Position numbers and translations under genes: made by a program
Shown here: positions 37,128 to 49,727 of the stretch, piece after piece
Layout of the letters: the number at the start of each line of letters is the position of its first letter
Position numbering within the stretch: position 1 is the first letter of the stretch
The notes under the pieces: model-generated
Told to the model about the DNA's origin: nothing
Databases searched by the model: none
The model's input: only the letters and a program-made list of their open reading frames with translations
From: Dermatophagoides farinae
Lineage: Eukaryota > Arthropoda > Arachnida > Sarcoptiformes > Pyroglyphidae
DNA length: 64,000 nt
Assembly: GCF_024713945.1 (NCBI RefSeq)
Contig: NC_134681.1
Coordinates: 1,302,001 to 1,366,000, forward strand
Reading direction: 5' to 3'

Positions 37128-38239
37128 ATTCAAAGTTATTCAAACCAAAAAAAAATATCGGCGTTGGTGGCTAATCCAGACAGAAAAAAAATACAAAATG
37201 ATAGCCAAATAGTAGATTTGCTATTTATATAACAATTATTAATCATAATCATCAAATAGACTATTGAACTGAACAAAAAATTAAAGGAAAAATTTTGATT
37301 TTATTGATTTGTGATCATTTTAATCAAGACAAGAACGGCAAATCAACAACAATAATGATGATAGCTTGGAAAAAAAGCCAATGATGATATTATGTGTGTG
37401 TGTGTGTGTGTGTTGCCCAAATCTTGATATGGGCAAAAGAAATCAAATGTCAAATGAGAATAATATACAAACACACACATACACAGACAGACAGACAGAT
37501 TTATAGATACTTATTATATGTGAGAAATGTTTATGAATCTAACTTGAAACGACAATGTCAATAAAATTGGCAGCCAAAAAAAATCTTGTGCATTCAAATG
37601 ATTTATGCAATTTCATCGAATAATCAATCGATGATGATGATGATGATAAAATCAATTTGGTTTTTTTTCATCTGATTTTTCATCAATATAAAAAAAAATA
37701 TATAGATTGAAAAATGTCTGAATCCACAATCAATTATTGATTGATTGTAATTGATTGTAATCCGTTTGGTAATCGGATTTATTTATATTTATTTATTTTT
37801 TTTCTTGCGCAAACTAAGCAACTTTTTTGTTTCATCAATGGTTTATTGTCACTTATGAAATTTTATTCATCATTTTCAAAATTGATTCAATTTCTTATCA
37901 AATGGTAATCAAATACTTGAATAATGGCAATTGATTTGTTAAAATTATAAACAAATTATATCAATTGAAAATCAATCAAGATTTGATTTTAGATTTTAAA
38001 AGTTTTTTTTTGTTTGTTTGTTTTTTGTTTTCGGTTCATTATGCCGACATTGATTGATATAAATCTCGATTGATCAATAACCTTATGTGGGAACGTGATT
38101 TTCTTGCATCAAATTGATGATATAATTTTTTCACTATGATGATTTTCAATGATTTGAATTGTATCAATCCATATAGTTGATTGAATTTATCGATATCGGC
38201 AATGAAATATCATACACACACACACATCGTATCATATTA

Positions 38240-38274
<35 letters not shown>

Positions 38275-39836
38275 ATAAATATTGAATAGACTACAGTATG
38301 CAATTCCAAAAAGAAAATTATTAATTATCATTTATAGATTCATTTTTTTTTTTTTTATTTAAATTTCATTTTTTTTCTTCTCTTCTTTTCCACCTTAATT
38401 TCATTGTGTTTTGTCTGATATAAATGTTTTCAGGCGTGCGTAGCTGACTTTTAGCTGCTACATAGTTTGTTGTTTCTTTTTTTGGTCCAAAAATTCATCA
38501 AATTTTTTTTTTGTTTGTTTGTTTGTAAATACACATGGATAAGAAGAATAAATGCGTGTGTGTGTGTGTGTGTGTGTTGACAGAAAACGAAATGATCATC
38601 TTTTGTTGGTATAGAAAAAAAAATTTTGAAACATTCGAAGAAAGATATATGTAAAGAAGATGAAGAAGAAGAAGAAGAAGAAGAAAAATTCAAAATTCAA
38701 TCAAATTCAAATTTTTTTCAATTTTAAATTTAAAATAATTTTGTATACAATCAAACAAACAAAATGAACAACAAATGAAGAATTGTTTTCTTTTTTTTCC
38801 GTTTTGAAATTGATTAAAATGAAAACAAAATCAAAAGATGATTATGAGACGGAACAAGGAGGGGAGAAAAATAAAGAGCGAGAGAGAGAGAGATAGGGAT
38901 GAGAAAATCACATCGGTTTTTATGGCTTTTTTTTTGTCATCGGGCATAGGTCGTTAATGATGATGATTAGTAAATGGCTCGATCAATAGGTGGAGCCATA
39001 GGTTTACACATATTTTTTAAATTTTTGTTGTTTTTTTTTTGTTTTTTGTTTTTTGTTTCTCTGTTATGGACAATCATTATTTGACCAACAATTTTCAAAT
39101 TGATTATGTATAAGTAGTAATAGGAATGATGATGATGATAATTGATAATTGATATATTATAGTTTCAATGTGATAATCGATATTTTCAATCAATAAATTC
39201 ATAGTTCTTTTGTGTATGTGTGTGTGTGTGTGTGTGTGTAAGATCAATCAGTAAATCAAACAGTAATTGATAGAAAAGAATGGAAATTTGCAAAATAAAA
39301 ACCACAACAATTAAGTACAGAAAAAACAACAACAACAACAATAACGACAACAATAATGAAAAGAATCGTAGGTTTTTCATATCAGAATTTAAAAAAAAAA
39401 CGAAGAAGAAATTACGGAATTACGGAATCACGACAGTTTTTATATTGTATATTAGGAGATAAAATGAAAGCGGAAAAAAAAGACAACAAAAAAAAATTTT
39501 TTTAAATCAGAAATACAAAAAAAACCGAAACAGATCATCAAATGTAAGTATAAATATAAATATAAATAGTAATGGAAATTGGACGTTTGTTTTGTCTGTT
39601 TCATTGTTTGTTTGTTTTTTGTTTTTTTTTGTTTTGTTTTTTGTTTTTCATATCCGGAAAATTTCAAAGTGACAAAAAAAAACACTTCAAAATTTTTTTG
39701 TTTTGGTTTTGTATCTGGTGATAATAATGAAATATATAAATTCAAAAAGAATTTGGGCCTGATATATTTATATGATAATCATGATAATAGTTACATGACA
39801 ATAGTTGGACATTTTCAACACACAACATGAAGATCA

Positions 39837-39864
<28 letters not shown>
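37128..39864. other. Intergenic between the LDLa gene and slowpoke
   Basis: About 2.7 kb with no supported gene. GT array 37393-37412, a 31-base poly-T at 38243-38273, GT array 38557-38577, GAAGAA array 38660-38683, GT array 39215-39239. Contains the promoter side of the LDLa gene and the 3' end of slowpoke. Confidence 0.6.
38243..38273. repeat. 31-base poly-T
   Basis: Uninterrupted T homopolymer (poly-A on the minus strand). No retrotransposon-like body or target duplication recognised beside it. Confidence 0.85.
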
Positions 39865-39867
<3 letters not shown>

Positions 39868-39870
39868 ATT
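39865..39870 (-). promoter_or_regulatory. Candidate slowpoke poly(A) signal
   Basis: AATAAA on the minus strand about 170 bases after the slowpoke stop codon, next to a T/G-rich (TTTTG)n tract on the plus strand. Confidence 0.35.
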
Positions 39871-40038
39871 TTTGGGTAAATTGGAATTGTTTTTTCTTTT
39901 TTTTCTCAATTTTTTTATCGGTATTTTTTTTAACCTGTTTTAACCGGGCAATTAGGATCGTTGTTGTTGTTGTTGTTATTGATATAAGGATGTGTTATTA
40001 GTGTTTAGTGAGTGAGTGAGTGAGTGAGTGAATGAATG

Positions 40039-43000
40039 TCACCATTCACTTGGATAATTTATATGTACGGGCATCGGTAAACGACGATGTGGATATGAAC
40101 TATATGAACGATGTCTTGATGAACCTTGATGATTTGTTTGATGGCTACGACTTCGTAATGAATGATCAGAATGAGCTCGATGTGTATGATTTGCCGCTGT
40201 AGATGGACGTGAATTTGGTTGTTGTTGTTGTTGTTGTTGCTGTATCAATGTTGATGATTGTTGTTGTGTTGATATATTTAATGGATTATGATGTGTAGTG
40301 AAACCATTTACTGAACTTCGACCATAATTAATTGCCGAACCAGGACCAACAACACCTCTTGTTGTATCACTAAATGGTGTTGATGAATGGCCACGTCGTT
40401 GTTGTTGATTATTATTAACAATATTATTTTCTACACCACCAACACCATCCGGATAGCCATCATGATGATAATTATGATGTCGATGATTATGATGGGTAGC
40501 TGATAATGATGGCTGTTCATCGATTGTATAGATGTCATCATTGATAAGATCAGAAATTTGTCGTCGTCGTATCAATGCATTATCACTTGATCGTGATCGA
40601 ACTGAACCGGGAAATTTACCGCTTACATTTCCATTTGTTGTAGACTGATCAATGGCTGCTATGTTTATCGATGTTGATGATTGTGCCATCCAATTCGTAC
40701 GGTTATTATCCATTACAGGTGGCTGTGATATTGGATCAATAATTTTATTGATATTTATACTTGAATGATGATGTGGATGTGGATTATGTAAATGATGAGG
40801 TCCTTGTGGTGGTGGTAATGATGATGATGGTTGTAGTGGTGGTTGTGGTTGTGGTGGTTGCTGAGGTTGTGATGATGTTTGTTGCTGTGATGTTGTATGA
40901 TGATGAGCAGAATTATGATTACGATTCAATTTGGACGATGCAATTCGTGAATCAATCACAGTGATAAGATCATCTTCAAAATTCGGTAATTGATGATTCA
41001 TGCAGCTAGGATCATTAGCTCGTTTTCTTGCTATTTTATGACCTTCAATACCGGGATCAAATTGAAGTAATACGTATATCTGAATGGAAAAAAATGAATA
41101 TAAAGGGTTAATTTAGTCTTTACATGTAAAACAACAATAAAACACACATACCAGATCAGAACTATAAAGAGTCATTTCAATTGGTGGATTTGTAATCACA
41201 TAACGTTTATTTGAAGCATTATCAGTCCATTCTAGATCACGATAACGTGATATACCGATACAAAGCATACCATAGGCACGTAATGCTTCAACAAATAAAT
41301 CACCATATTCACCACCATTACCATGTTTAGCTAATGGACCTTCATTCAATGATATCTGTCCTACACGACAACGATCACGATTTTTTAATGTTTCACTTGT
41401 AGAATAACCTCCACGTAAACCGGCACCTTCAGCTAATATAAGCTCAAGTTCAGGTGTAGCACCACCTGTAATCAATGATCGAATTAATGTTAATGCATTT
41501 GCATTGAAATATGTTGTTGACATCAATGAATCCAATACGGATACGGCAAATGCTGTGCCACATGCAAATGGTTGTGTTAGATATAATTCCGTATCCGGAT
41601 CATCATCATCATCTTGATCTAAGAATTGTACATTTGTATCATTCACTAATTCAGTGATTAATGGAACTCTAATCAGAAAAAAGTGAAAAAAAAAATTAAA
41701 ATTAGCACAATAATTTTAAACTAAATATATAATAATAATTTCATCAACAACAAACCCTTTTTGACGACCATCGGAAACATCTTCATTTGGATTCCCTAAT
41801 GTATCATCAAAAGTCATTGCTTTTATATTTAAACTGGCCAATATAGCTTCTTTATCCGCTAGATTTGGATCATCTGATGATGGAATTTTTGCTGATAATA
41901 TAACACACATATCGCATAGATTAATATTAACAGCACGTAAATCAGCTCTGGATAATGGTGATCCATTTAATACGCTGATTTTTGGTAAATTTTGTAACAT
42001 TTTCCATTCACGACGTAAATATTCAACATTTCCAACAATAACAACATGTTTAAGCTCATGATATTGAAAGTTTGATGCTCTACATAGAAAAACAATGCAT
42101 GAATGGTTTAAAAAAAATAAAATTAGCAATTATTTGTTGGAAATAAATCTTCTAGTCATAATCATTACCTCAATGGCATAACTAGATTACGTAAACCGAT
42201 TAATGGTGAATCTGGATCGGCAAATAAACAAACGACAACATGTCCATTTAATACGGTCATTGCAGCCTGATTACGATCCAAAACACAATCTTCAATCAAT
42301 TTGGCTGGACACCAATGAAACATTCCGGTTGAATCATATTTCATTTCAGTACGATCAAAATCAAATTCACTATCTTCAAATCCCATCATATCGGGTCCAT
42401 TTGCAATACCGGTTGTACTTAGGCCGAATGTTTCTGGTTTAGCAGCTGTAGGCCTGAAAAATAATAATTTTTTTTTTTAGAGAAAATCCATGTGTCAGTA
42501 ATAATAATAATAATAAACTTACATTAATTTTTTAACTTCATATGATAATCGTGCCAATTGTGTATCAGTATATGGTAATGCTGATGATGAACGTTGTTGT
42601 GGATCTGATGGATCTGATGTACTAGTAATACCACCAAATGTAACACCACCGGTTGTATTACGTTGATGATGTTCATATGGTGTTGTACCCGAAATATAAT
42701 TGGATAATGATGATTGTGCACCAGGATTCAGGCCATCACGATTTTCATCATAAATATTTGTATAAAGATCATTCGTTGACATATGTACCATTGAATGTCG
42801 TTGTTGTTGATGATGATGATGATGATGTGATCCAGATTGTGGATGATGTTGTTGATGTTGTACACGATTAGTATTAGATAATTGTTGTCCACCGGGAATG
42901 GAATTATTATTATTATTAACAACTGTTGTTGAATCACCAAAACCACCAGTAGTAACGGATGATCCAGTAACGATAGCTGGAGCTGTTGCTGATATTTGCT

Positions 43001-46000
43001 GATGTTGTTGTTGTATTGATTGTGATGGATAATGGCTTGCCGGTGGTGCTGTATGTGGATGATATATATCTGTAACAATATCATCAGGATCATCAACATC
43101 AACATCAACATCAACATCATCATCAACATCAACAACATCATCATCGACAACAACAGAATCAGGATTATTCTGAGTATGATAAGGCAATAATAAAGGATCG
43201 GTTTGTGTAAAATGGCGTTGGTGCTGATAGTGCTGATGTAATTGTTGTTGTTGTGAATGGTGCATTCGGTGTTGGTTACTATATATACTATGGCTATGCT
43301 GATATTGTGCTAATTGTTGTTGATGCAGATGTTGTTGTTGTTGTTGTTGATGATGATATAATGATTCGTGCTGCATCGGATATGATGCTAAACGTCTTCG
43401 TTGAAATGATGGTTCTGGTGTTATTTGTCCATCAATATTAATATCAATATCTTGTGGATGATGATGATTACCATTGTTGTTTGGATCATCAACATTAACG
43501 TTGATCAAATGATGTCCATGTGGATGATGATTTAATGAACTTGGCGGTGGTACTGAATATGAATATGGTGGTGGCACAATCATTGTTTTTGCTGCTGCTA
43601 CAGCTGTTGATGATGAATTTGATATAGCCATATTCATCATTGATGATGATGTACCATGACGATTTCGTAGTCCATGTTGATGATGATGATAACCGCCATT
43701 TGATAATTGTGGACAATTTATCGTTTGTTGAGGTAAAATGGTCGTTTCAAAATTATTATAATGAACTTGATGATGTAATAATGATGATATAGGCGGTGGT
43801 AGTTGTTGTTGTTGTTGCTGTTGTTGTGGCACTAAAATTGGCTGTGTAAAAGGCGTCTGTTGTACTGATACTAATCTTTGTTGTAGTTGTTGTTGTTGTT
43901 GTAACGGGTTGGTCATAGATGTTGTTATTTTTCCGCTTGTCGTTGATGATAATATGGGTAGTTGTGTTGGTGGTGGTGGTGGTTGTACAATATATTCCGG
44001 TACTTGATGAGCAATTTGAACTAATTGGTTTTTTTTTGAATTCAAATTTTGATTGTAGACACAAGTGCAATTGATATTTTTATGATTCAATTTCAATGCG
44101 TTTGTGTGTGTGTGTGTTTGTTGCATTTGTACAAGCATAATTCAACAGCAGCAGTAGCAGCAGCAGCAACAACAACAACAACATGGAAAAACAAAAATCA
44201 TTGGTGATTGGAAAATGAAAAATGTTAGTGAATTAAATGATAAAAATCAATAACAACAACGACAACGACAACAACAACAACAAAAAACAGACAGACAAAA
44301 AATATGTGAAAAAAAGAGAGAAAAAAAATAGAATAATGAAAAGCAGCAATTAGATTTTTTTTGTTTACGTTTTGTTTTATTGATATTTTCAATTTGTGTA
44401 TGTGAATGTGGATGTGGATGGATAAGTGTTTGGAATAGGAATTGGAAAGAATTTTCACAAGAATCAAGCAATAAATAGAATGCATAAAACTAAAAAAAAA
44501 AAAAACTAAAAGCATGACATTTGACATTTGATATTGTGGGTGTGTGTGTGTGTAAGTGAAAAAATTCAAGAATAATAATAATAATAAAATGATGATGATG
44601 ATGATGATGGGTTATTGTTTCCAGAATGGAAAAAAATAAATTTCAACAAAAAAAAACAATTTATAATTACCTCGATGTTTACGTGTACTGCGAGCAAATT
44701 CAACGATTGAATGTCTGGGCAATACGTTTCCTTCATCTGATTCATTGTGATGATTATTAGTGGTGGTTGGAAGAAGAAGAAGAAGAAGAAGAAGAAGAAA
44801 AAAAAATGCGAAAAAATGAAAAATTTTTTTTCTCTTTGAAAATCAAATGGATTACATACACATACGACATTTGCATTTTTTAATCACTTTTTCATCTTTG
44901 ATATCAGCATGACATATTTTACAATACCATAATGCTCTGTGCAATATAGAGAGAGAGAGAGAGAAAGTGTGTGTGTGTGTGTGTGTGTGAATCAGTAAAT
45001 TAATTCAATGAATTTATGATTGAGGAATCCAAAAAAAAAAAACAAAAACAAAACAAAACAACAAACCTTTTAACTTCATCGGCACTTTGTGCCATAAAAA
45101 ATCCTTGCGTTTTTCCCTGAATACGTACAAAATTTGATTTCGGATTAATCAATATATTTGAACCAGTTTCTTCGGTTTTATCTGGTGATGATATTTCTAT
45201 TGCAATTAATAATAATTTAAGTTTTAAAAAACAAAGTTCAGCTGCTTGTGGAAATGTCATATATTCGAATGCTGGACTCAGATATTCAGTATACATTTCC
45301 ATTCCAGTACCACAAAGATAATCATTTTGCCATGAAGGCATATCAGGTGCCTATGATGTGAATAAAATGAGAGGAAAAAAAACCGATATGCAAATGAGTA
45401 ATAAGTCATCATCATAGTCGTCGTCGTCCTCGTTATACCGTATTATTATTATTATCAGTAGACAATTATCATACAATTAATTAATATTATGTAAGGTTAT
45501 GCTTTCACTTTTTTTTTATTCGTTTTGTGTTTTTTTTTCCTTTTTTCTTTCTACAAATAATTCACCAAATACACATACATATACACATATATATGATATA
45601 TATGTAGATTATAAATGATTATATTTATATTGGTAACAAGAGCAACAACAAAAAAAAAGATTGAACAAGACACAACCCATACCGTAGAATAATAATTATC
45701 ATAATGAATGAATGAATATAACACGGTGGTAAACAACAAAAAAAAATTCACGTATCACATACCGTTTTAAATGATCGCATAGCAAATAAATTGGCCAACA
45801 TTGTTGAAAATCCCGGTGCCAGACAAGATTGAGCAATGAAACCAAGTTTAAGTTCGCTTACACAGATTACATCATCACCTGGAACATAATAATATGGAAA
45901 AAAAATTGACCAGAGAATAAAAAAAAAAATTTCAAGACTTTCAATCAATGTATGCATGTGTTTGTGTGTGTGTGTGGTCAGGAATTTTTTTTTATTTTAT

Positions 46001-49000
46001 TTTTGCTTGCTTTCTTGTTGTTTAGCAATTTTTTGTTTCGTTTACAACAAGATCCAGACATATATCATGAATGAGTGTTAACGATATGGATCATTAATTT
46101 AATGAACAGAAGAGAGATTTTTATTTTGAGATGTGTGTCTGTTGTGTGTGTATTTACATGTTTTTGGTGAAAATAAGAAAAAAAAAATACTAGAGAACAA
46201 TTTCCGTAACAAACAAAAAAAAATGTCGGTTATATTACTACTGGATAGCTGATGAAAATATTGAAAGGGTAGTGTTGTTAGTGGTGTATTTATATTTTGC
46301 ATTTATCTAGATGATTCTAGAATCTAATATCATTGGTGCTGCTGCTGCTGCTGCTGCTGTTACTGGATTTTTATACTTCTGTTTTTCTAGTTGACTAACC
46401 GGCTGACTGACTGACTGACTGACTGATTGACGGAATGGTGGAATGAATGGATGGTTTATATAAAATTAAATGACTAGCCTGTATGGATGGTACTGGATTT
46501 TTATTTGTCATCATCATCATCATCATCATCATTATCATCGTTGATAATTGTAATAGAAATGACTACGATAATGACAATCGACCAAAAAAAAAAAAATGGA
46601 AAAAAAGCTTAATTAAATCTTCATCATTTGTGAATGAATGAACAGGACACACCGATGACACTCGAAACGGAGAAAAGCAAAAAAAAAAAAGGAATATAGA
46701 AATGGAAAATGGAAAATAATTTGATGATGATTTCGAAATATATGTTGTATGGATAGAATAATTTTTTGTTCTTATATACAAACCTCTTTTCCAATTCCAA
46801 GATGGAATATTAAGTAGATAGGCCTTGTTATGGTACTGCATTAGTTGAATAATCACCTATATATATATATGGAATGAATAAAAAAAAACGAAAAAGAAAC
46901 AGAATATTGAAAATGAAGTATAAAACATATGAAATTTTTAAGAAGATTGACAAACAAACAAAGAACAGAATGTTTTTTCGATTTTTTTTTCTCTTCTTCT
47001 ATCTCACGTTTTGAAATATCTATATCATCAATTTGATTATGAAATTTCGACCAACAAGATTTCTGGTATTTTTTTTTGTAATATTTATGATACATACCCG
47101 AATATCATCGCTATAATTTTTTATTGAAATAACACGCATTATATTTGCTGCATCTTCTGCATCTGGATCTTGACAATATTTATTGGCTAATACTAAACAT
47201 GCATCTGCATCATATACTTTTACACGACTTAAATCGATTGGATTCATCACAGAACCTTGAAAAAATTCAACAGTTGTAAAATGACGTTTTATTAAACCTT
47301 CTAATTCAAGATCCGGTGGTTTACGATGTAGAAATACAACTTCAACATCAACATCTTCACGATCTTCATGTAGAAAATCTTTGAGAAAATGGCTAACACT
47401 TTCATAGGTTATATGACCACAGACAACGATATGTCTTGAAAATGAATAAAACAAAAAAAAACGATTAAAAATCATGAATTTTGTTAAAAATCCAAATATG
47501 GGAAAAACAAAAACAATAAAACAAACAAACCTTCTTCGTTCGGATTTAAATGTACCCGAATATTTTGGCCTCGATCCAATAAGATCAATAATTTCCGGTA
47601 TACAAGAGGCAAATACGGCCAAACCGACCAGTATAAATAAAACAATAAATGTACGACCCAAGGTTGTTTTACAATGTATATCACCATAGCCAACCTAATT
47701 ATAATTTATTATAATTAATTACCATCATCATCATCATCAACAACAACAACGAATCATTTAATCGATTAGTCAGAAACAACAACAAACAAACAAAAAAAAA
47801 AAATTCTAAACTAGCTTACCGTAGACATGGTGACAATAAGAAAATAAACACAATCCCAATAGGACATATAATGGCCATTACGAAAATCCAATGGATCACC
47901 TGAATTTTCAAGCTACATGAAACAAAAACAAATAAAAACAACAACAACAAAAAAGAACAATTCAATCAACATATTGACATTTAACAAACATATGTTGAAC
48001 AATAATGATCACAAAAAGAGAGAGAGAGAGAAGAAACAACAAAATTTAATCATCCTAAAATGAGATATGGTCTTCATTTCTGATTAAACATTTGATTTGT
48101 TAGGTGACAAAAAAAAACCAATGCCAAAGCTATTTGAAATGTTAACAACAACAACAACCACAAGAATCTAGAAAATGAAATGAATAATTGTCCTCATCAT
48201 CATCAATGACGATTACGATGACATGTTGACACGCAATAGGAATCGGAATCGGATCTTGTTCATAAGTGTGTGCGTGTATGTGTAATCAAATTCGAACAAA
48301 ATAACCAGATCAATTTAACATATTGAAATTGAAGGAAATGTAAAAGGTACATGATGGTTTTTATATGAAAAAAACCATATTTGACCATATCAAAATGATC
48401 ATTGTTGATTTGCGTGATGTAATAATAATAATAATATATAGCATCTATATTCTACATGGGATTTCAAGAGAATATTCTGTCATTTCTGTTTTTCTGTTTT
48501 CTGTTTTTTTCTGGTTTCATTGGATCACAACTGGAAATCAAAATAAAACTTACCAAATGTATAAGACCGGCAGCCGTTAACCAAACACTAACAACAATTG
48601 AAATTAATTGAGCCAAACGTATTGATGATGATGTTTTTAATACATTTAGATATTGTAAAATATCTGGAAATGACATTAAACGAAGTGCACGAAGAAAACG
48701 TAGACCTAAAATTCGGATGCAATGATGATTGAAAATAATTATCATTTAAAAAACAAAAACAAATACAAAAAACATACCGATCCAGGTTCGATCAACATAA
48801 ATTGAAACAAATGAAGGCGGTATCGTAAAATAATCGACAAATGAATAAAGCTCGAGCATAAACCATAATTTATCTGAGGCAGCTATGAACTAATATATGA
48901 TGATGATGATTTGAAATTTCCATTTGTTTTTTGTGTTGATTTTGTTACATAAATAAGAAATATTATTCATCAATAAAAATTATTTAACCGAATAAATTAT

Positions 49001-49442
49001 GCAGCAAAAAACAAGAATAATAACAAGAAAAACAAAAACAAAAACAAAAAACACATACTCTTATGAAAAAATAGACCATAAAGAAAATGTTTAATGCCAA
49101 ATCAAATTGTTGTGTAGCATTTTCATTCCATTTTTGGCATTTTTCAACATTGTCACTATAATGGCGAAAGAAATAAAAAAAAAAAAAGAAAGAAACAAAT
49201 GACAATATAGTTAGTATTTCTTCTTCTGTTTATTATTATTATTCATTGAATAATGAATGAATTAGATGATGAGAATATCACCATCATAATCATCATAATC
49301 ATCATCATCAGATTGAAATAAATACAACAAGAACAATTGACTAGCATTATAAGTAAATGAATCCAGTATATAATAAAAACTTATGGAATAAAAATCAACA
49401 GAAAAATTCTCTTTAAAAATTATTTTCCATTTTCTTTCTTCA

Positions 49443-49487
<45 letters not shown>

Positions 49488-49691
49488 TTCGCAACATTTT
49501 GACTATTCAATTATGTAAATGATGATGATGATGATGATTATATAAATAATAGTTATTATGAATAAATTGCCCGCGTCTACCAGAATATCAATTGCATTTA
49601 TTCATCAAATATTCTTATGAATTATGAAATTATTCTGTTTTTATTGTTTTTTATTATAGGGAAGAAAATTTTTTCTCTAGCTTACATTTTT

Positions 49692-49727
<36 letters not shown>

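Noticed and set aside
38243-38273. Poly-T as the tail of a retroposed element
   Set aside because: No element body, internal promoter boxes or target-site duplication recognised next to it.
42524-43716. Other open frames on both strands across slo exon 15
   Set aside because: They are shadows of the Gln/His-coding triplet arrays; only the minus frame joining RCK1 to RCK2 keeps phase.
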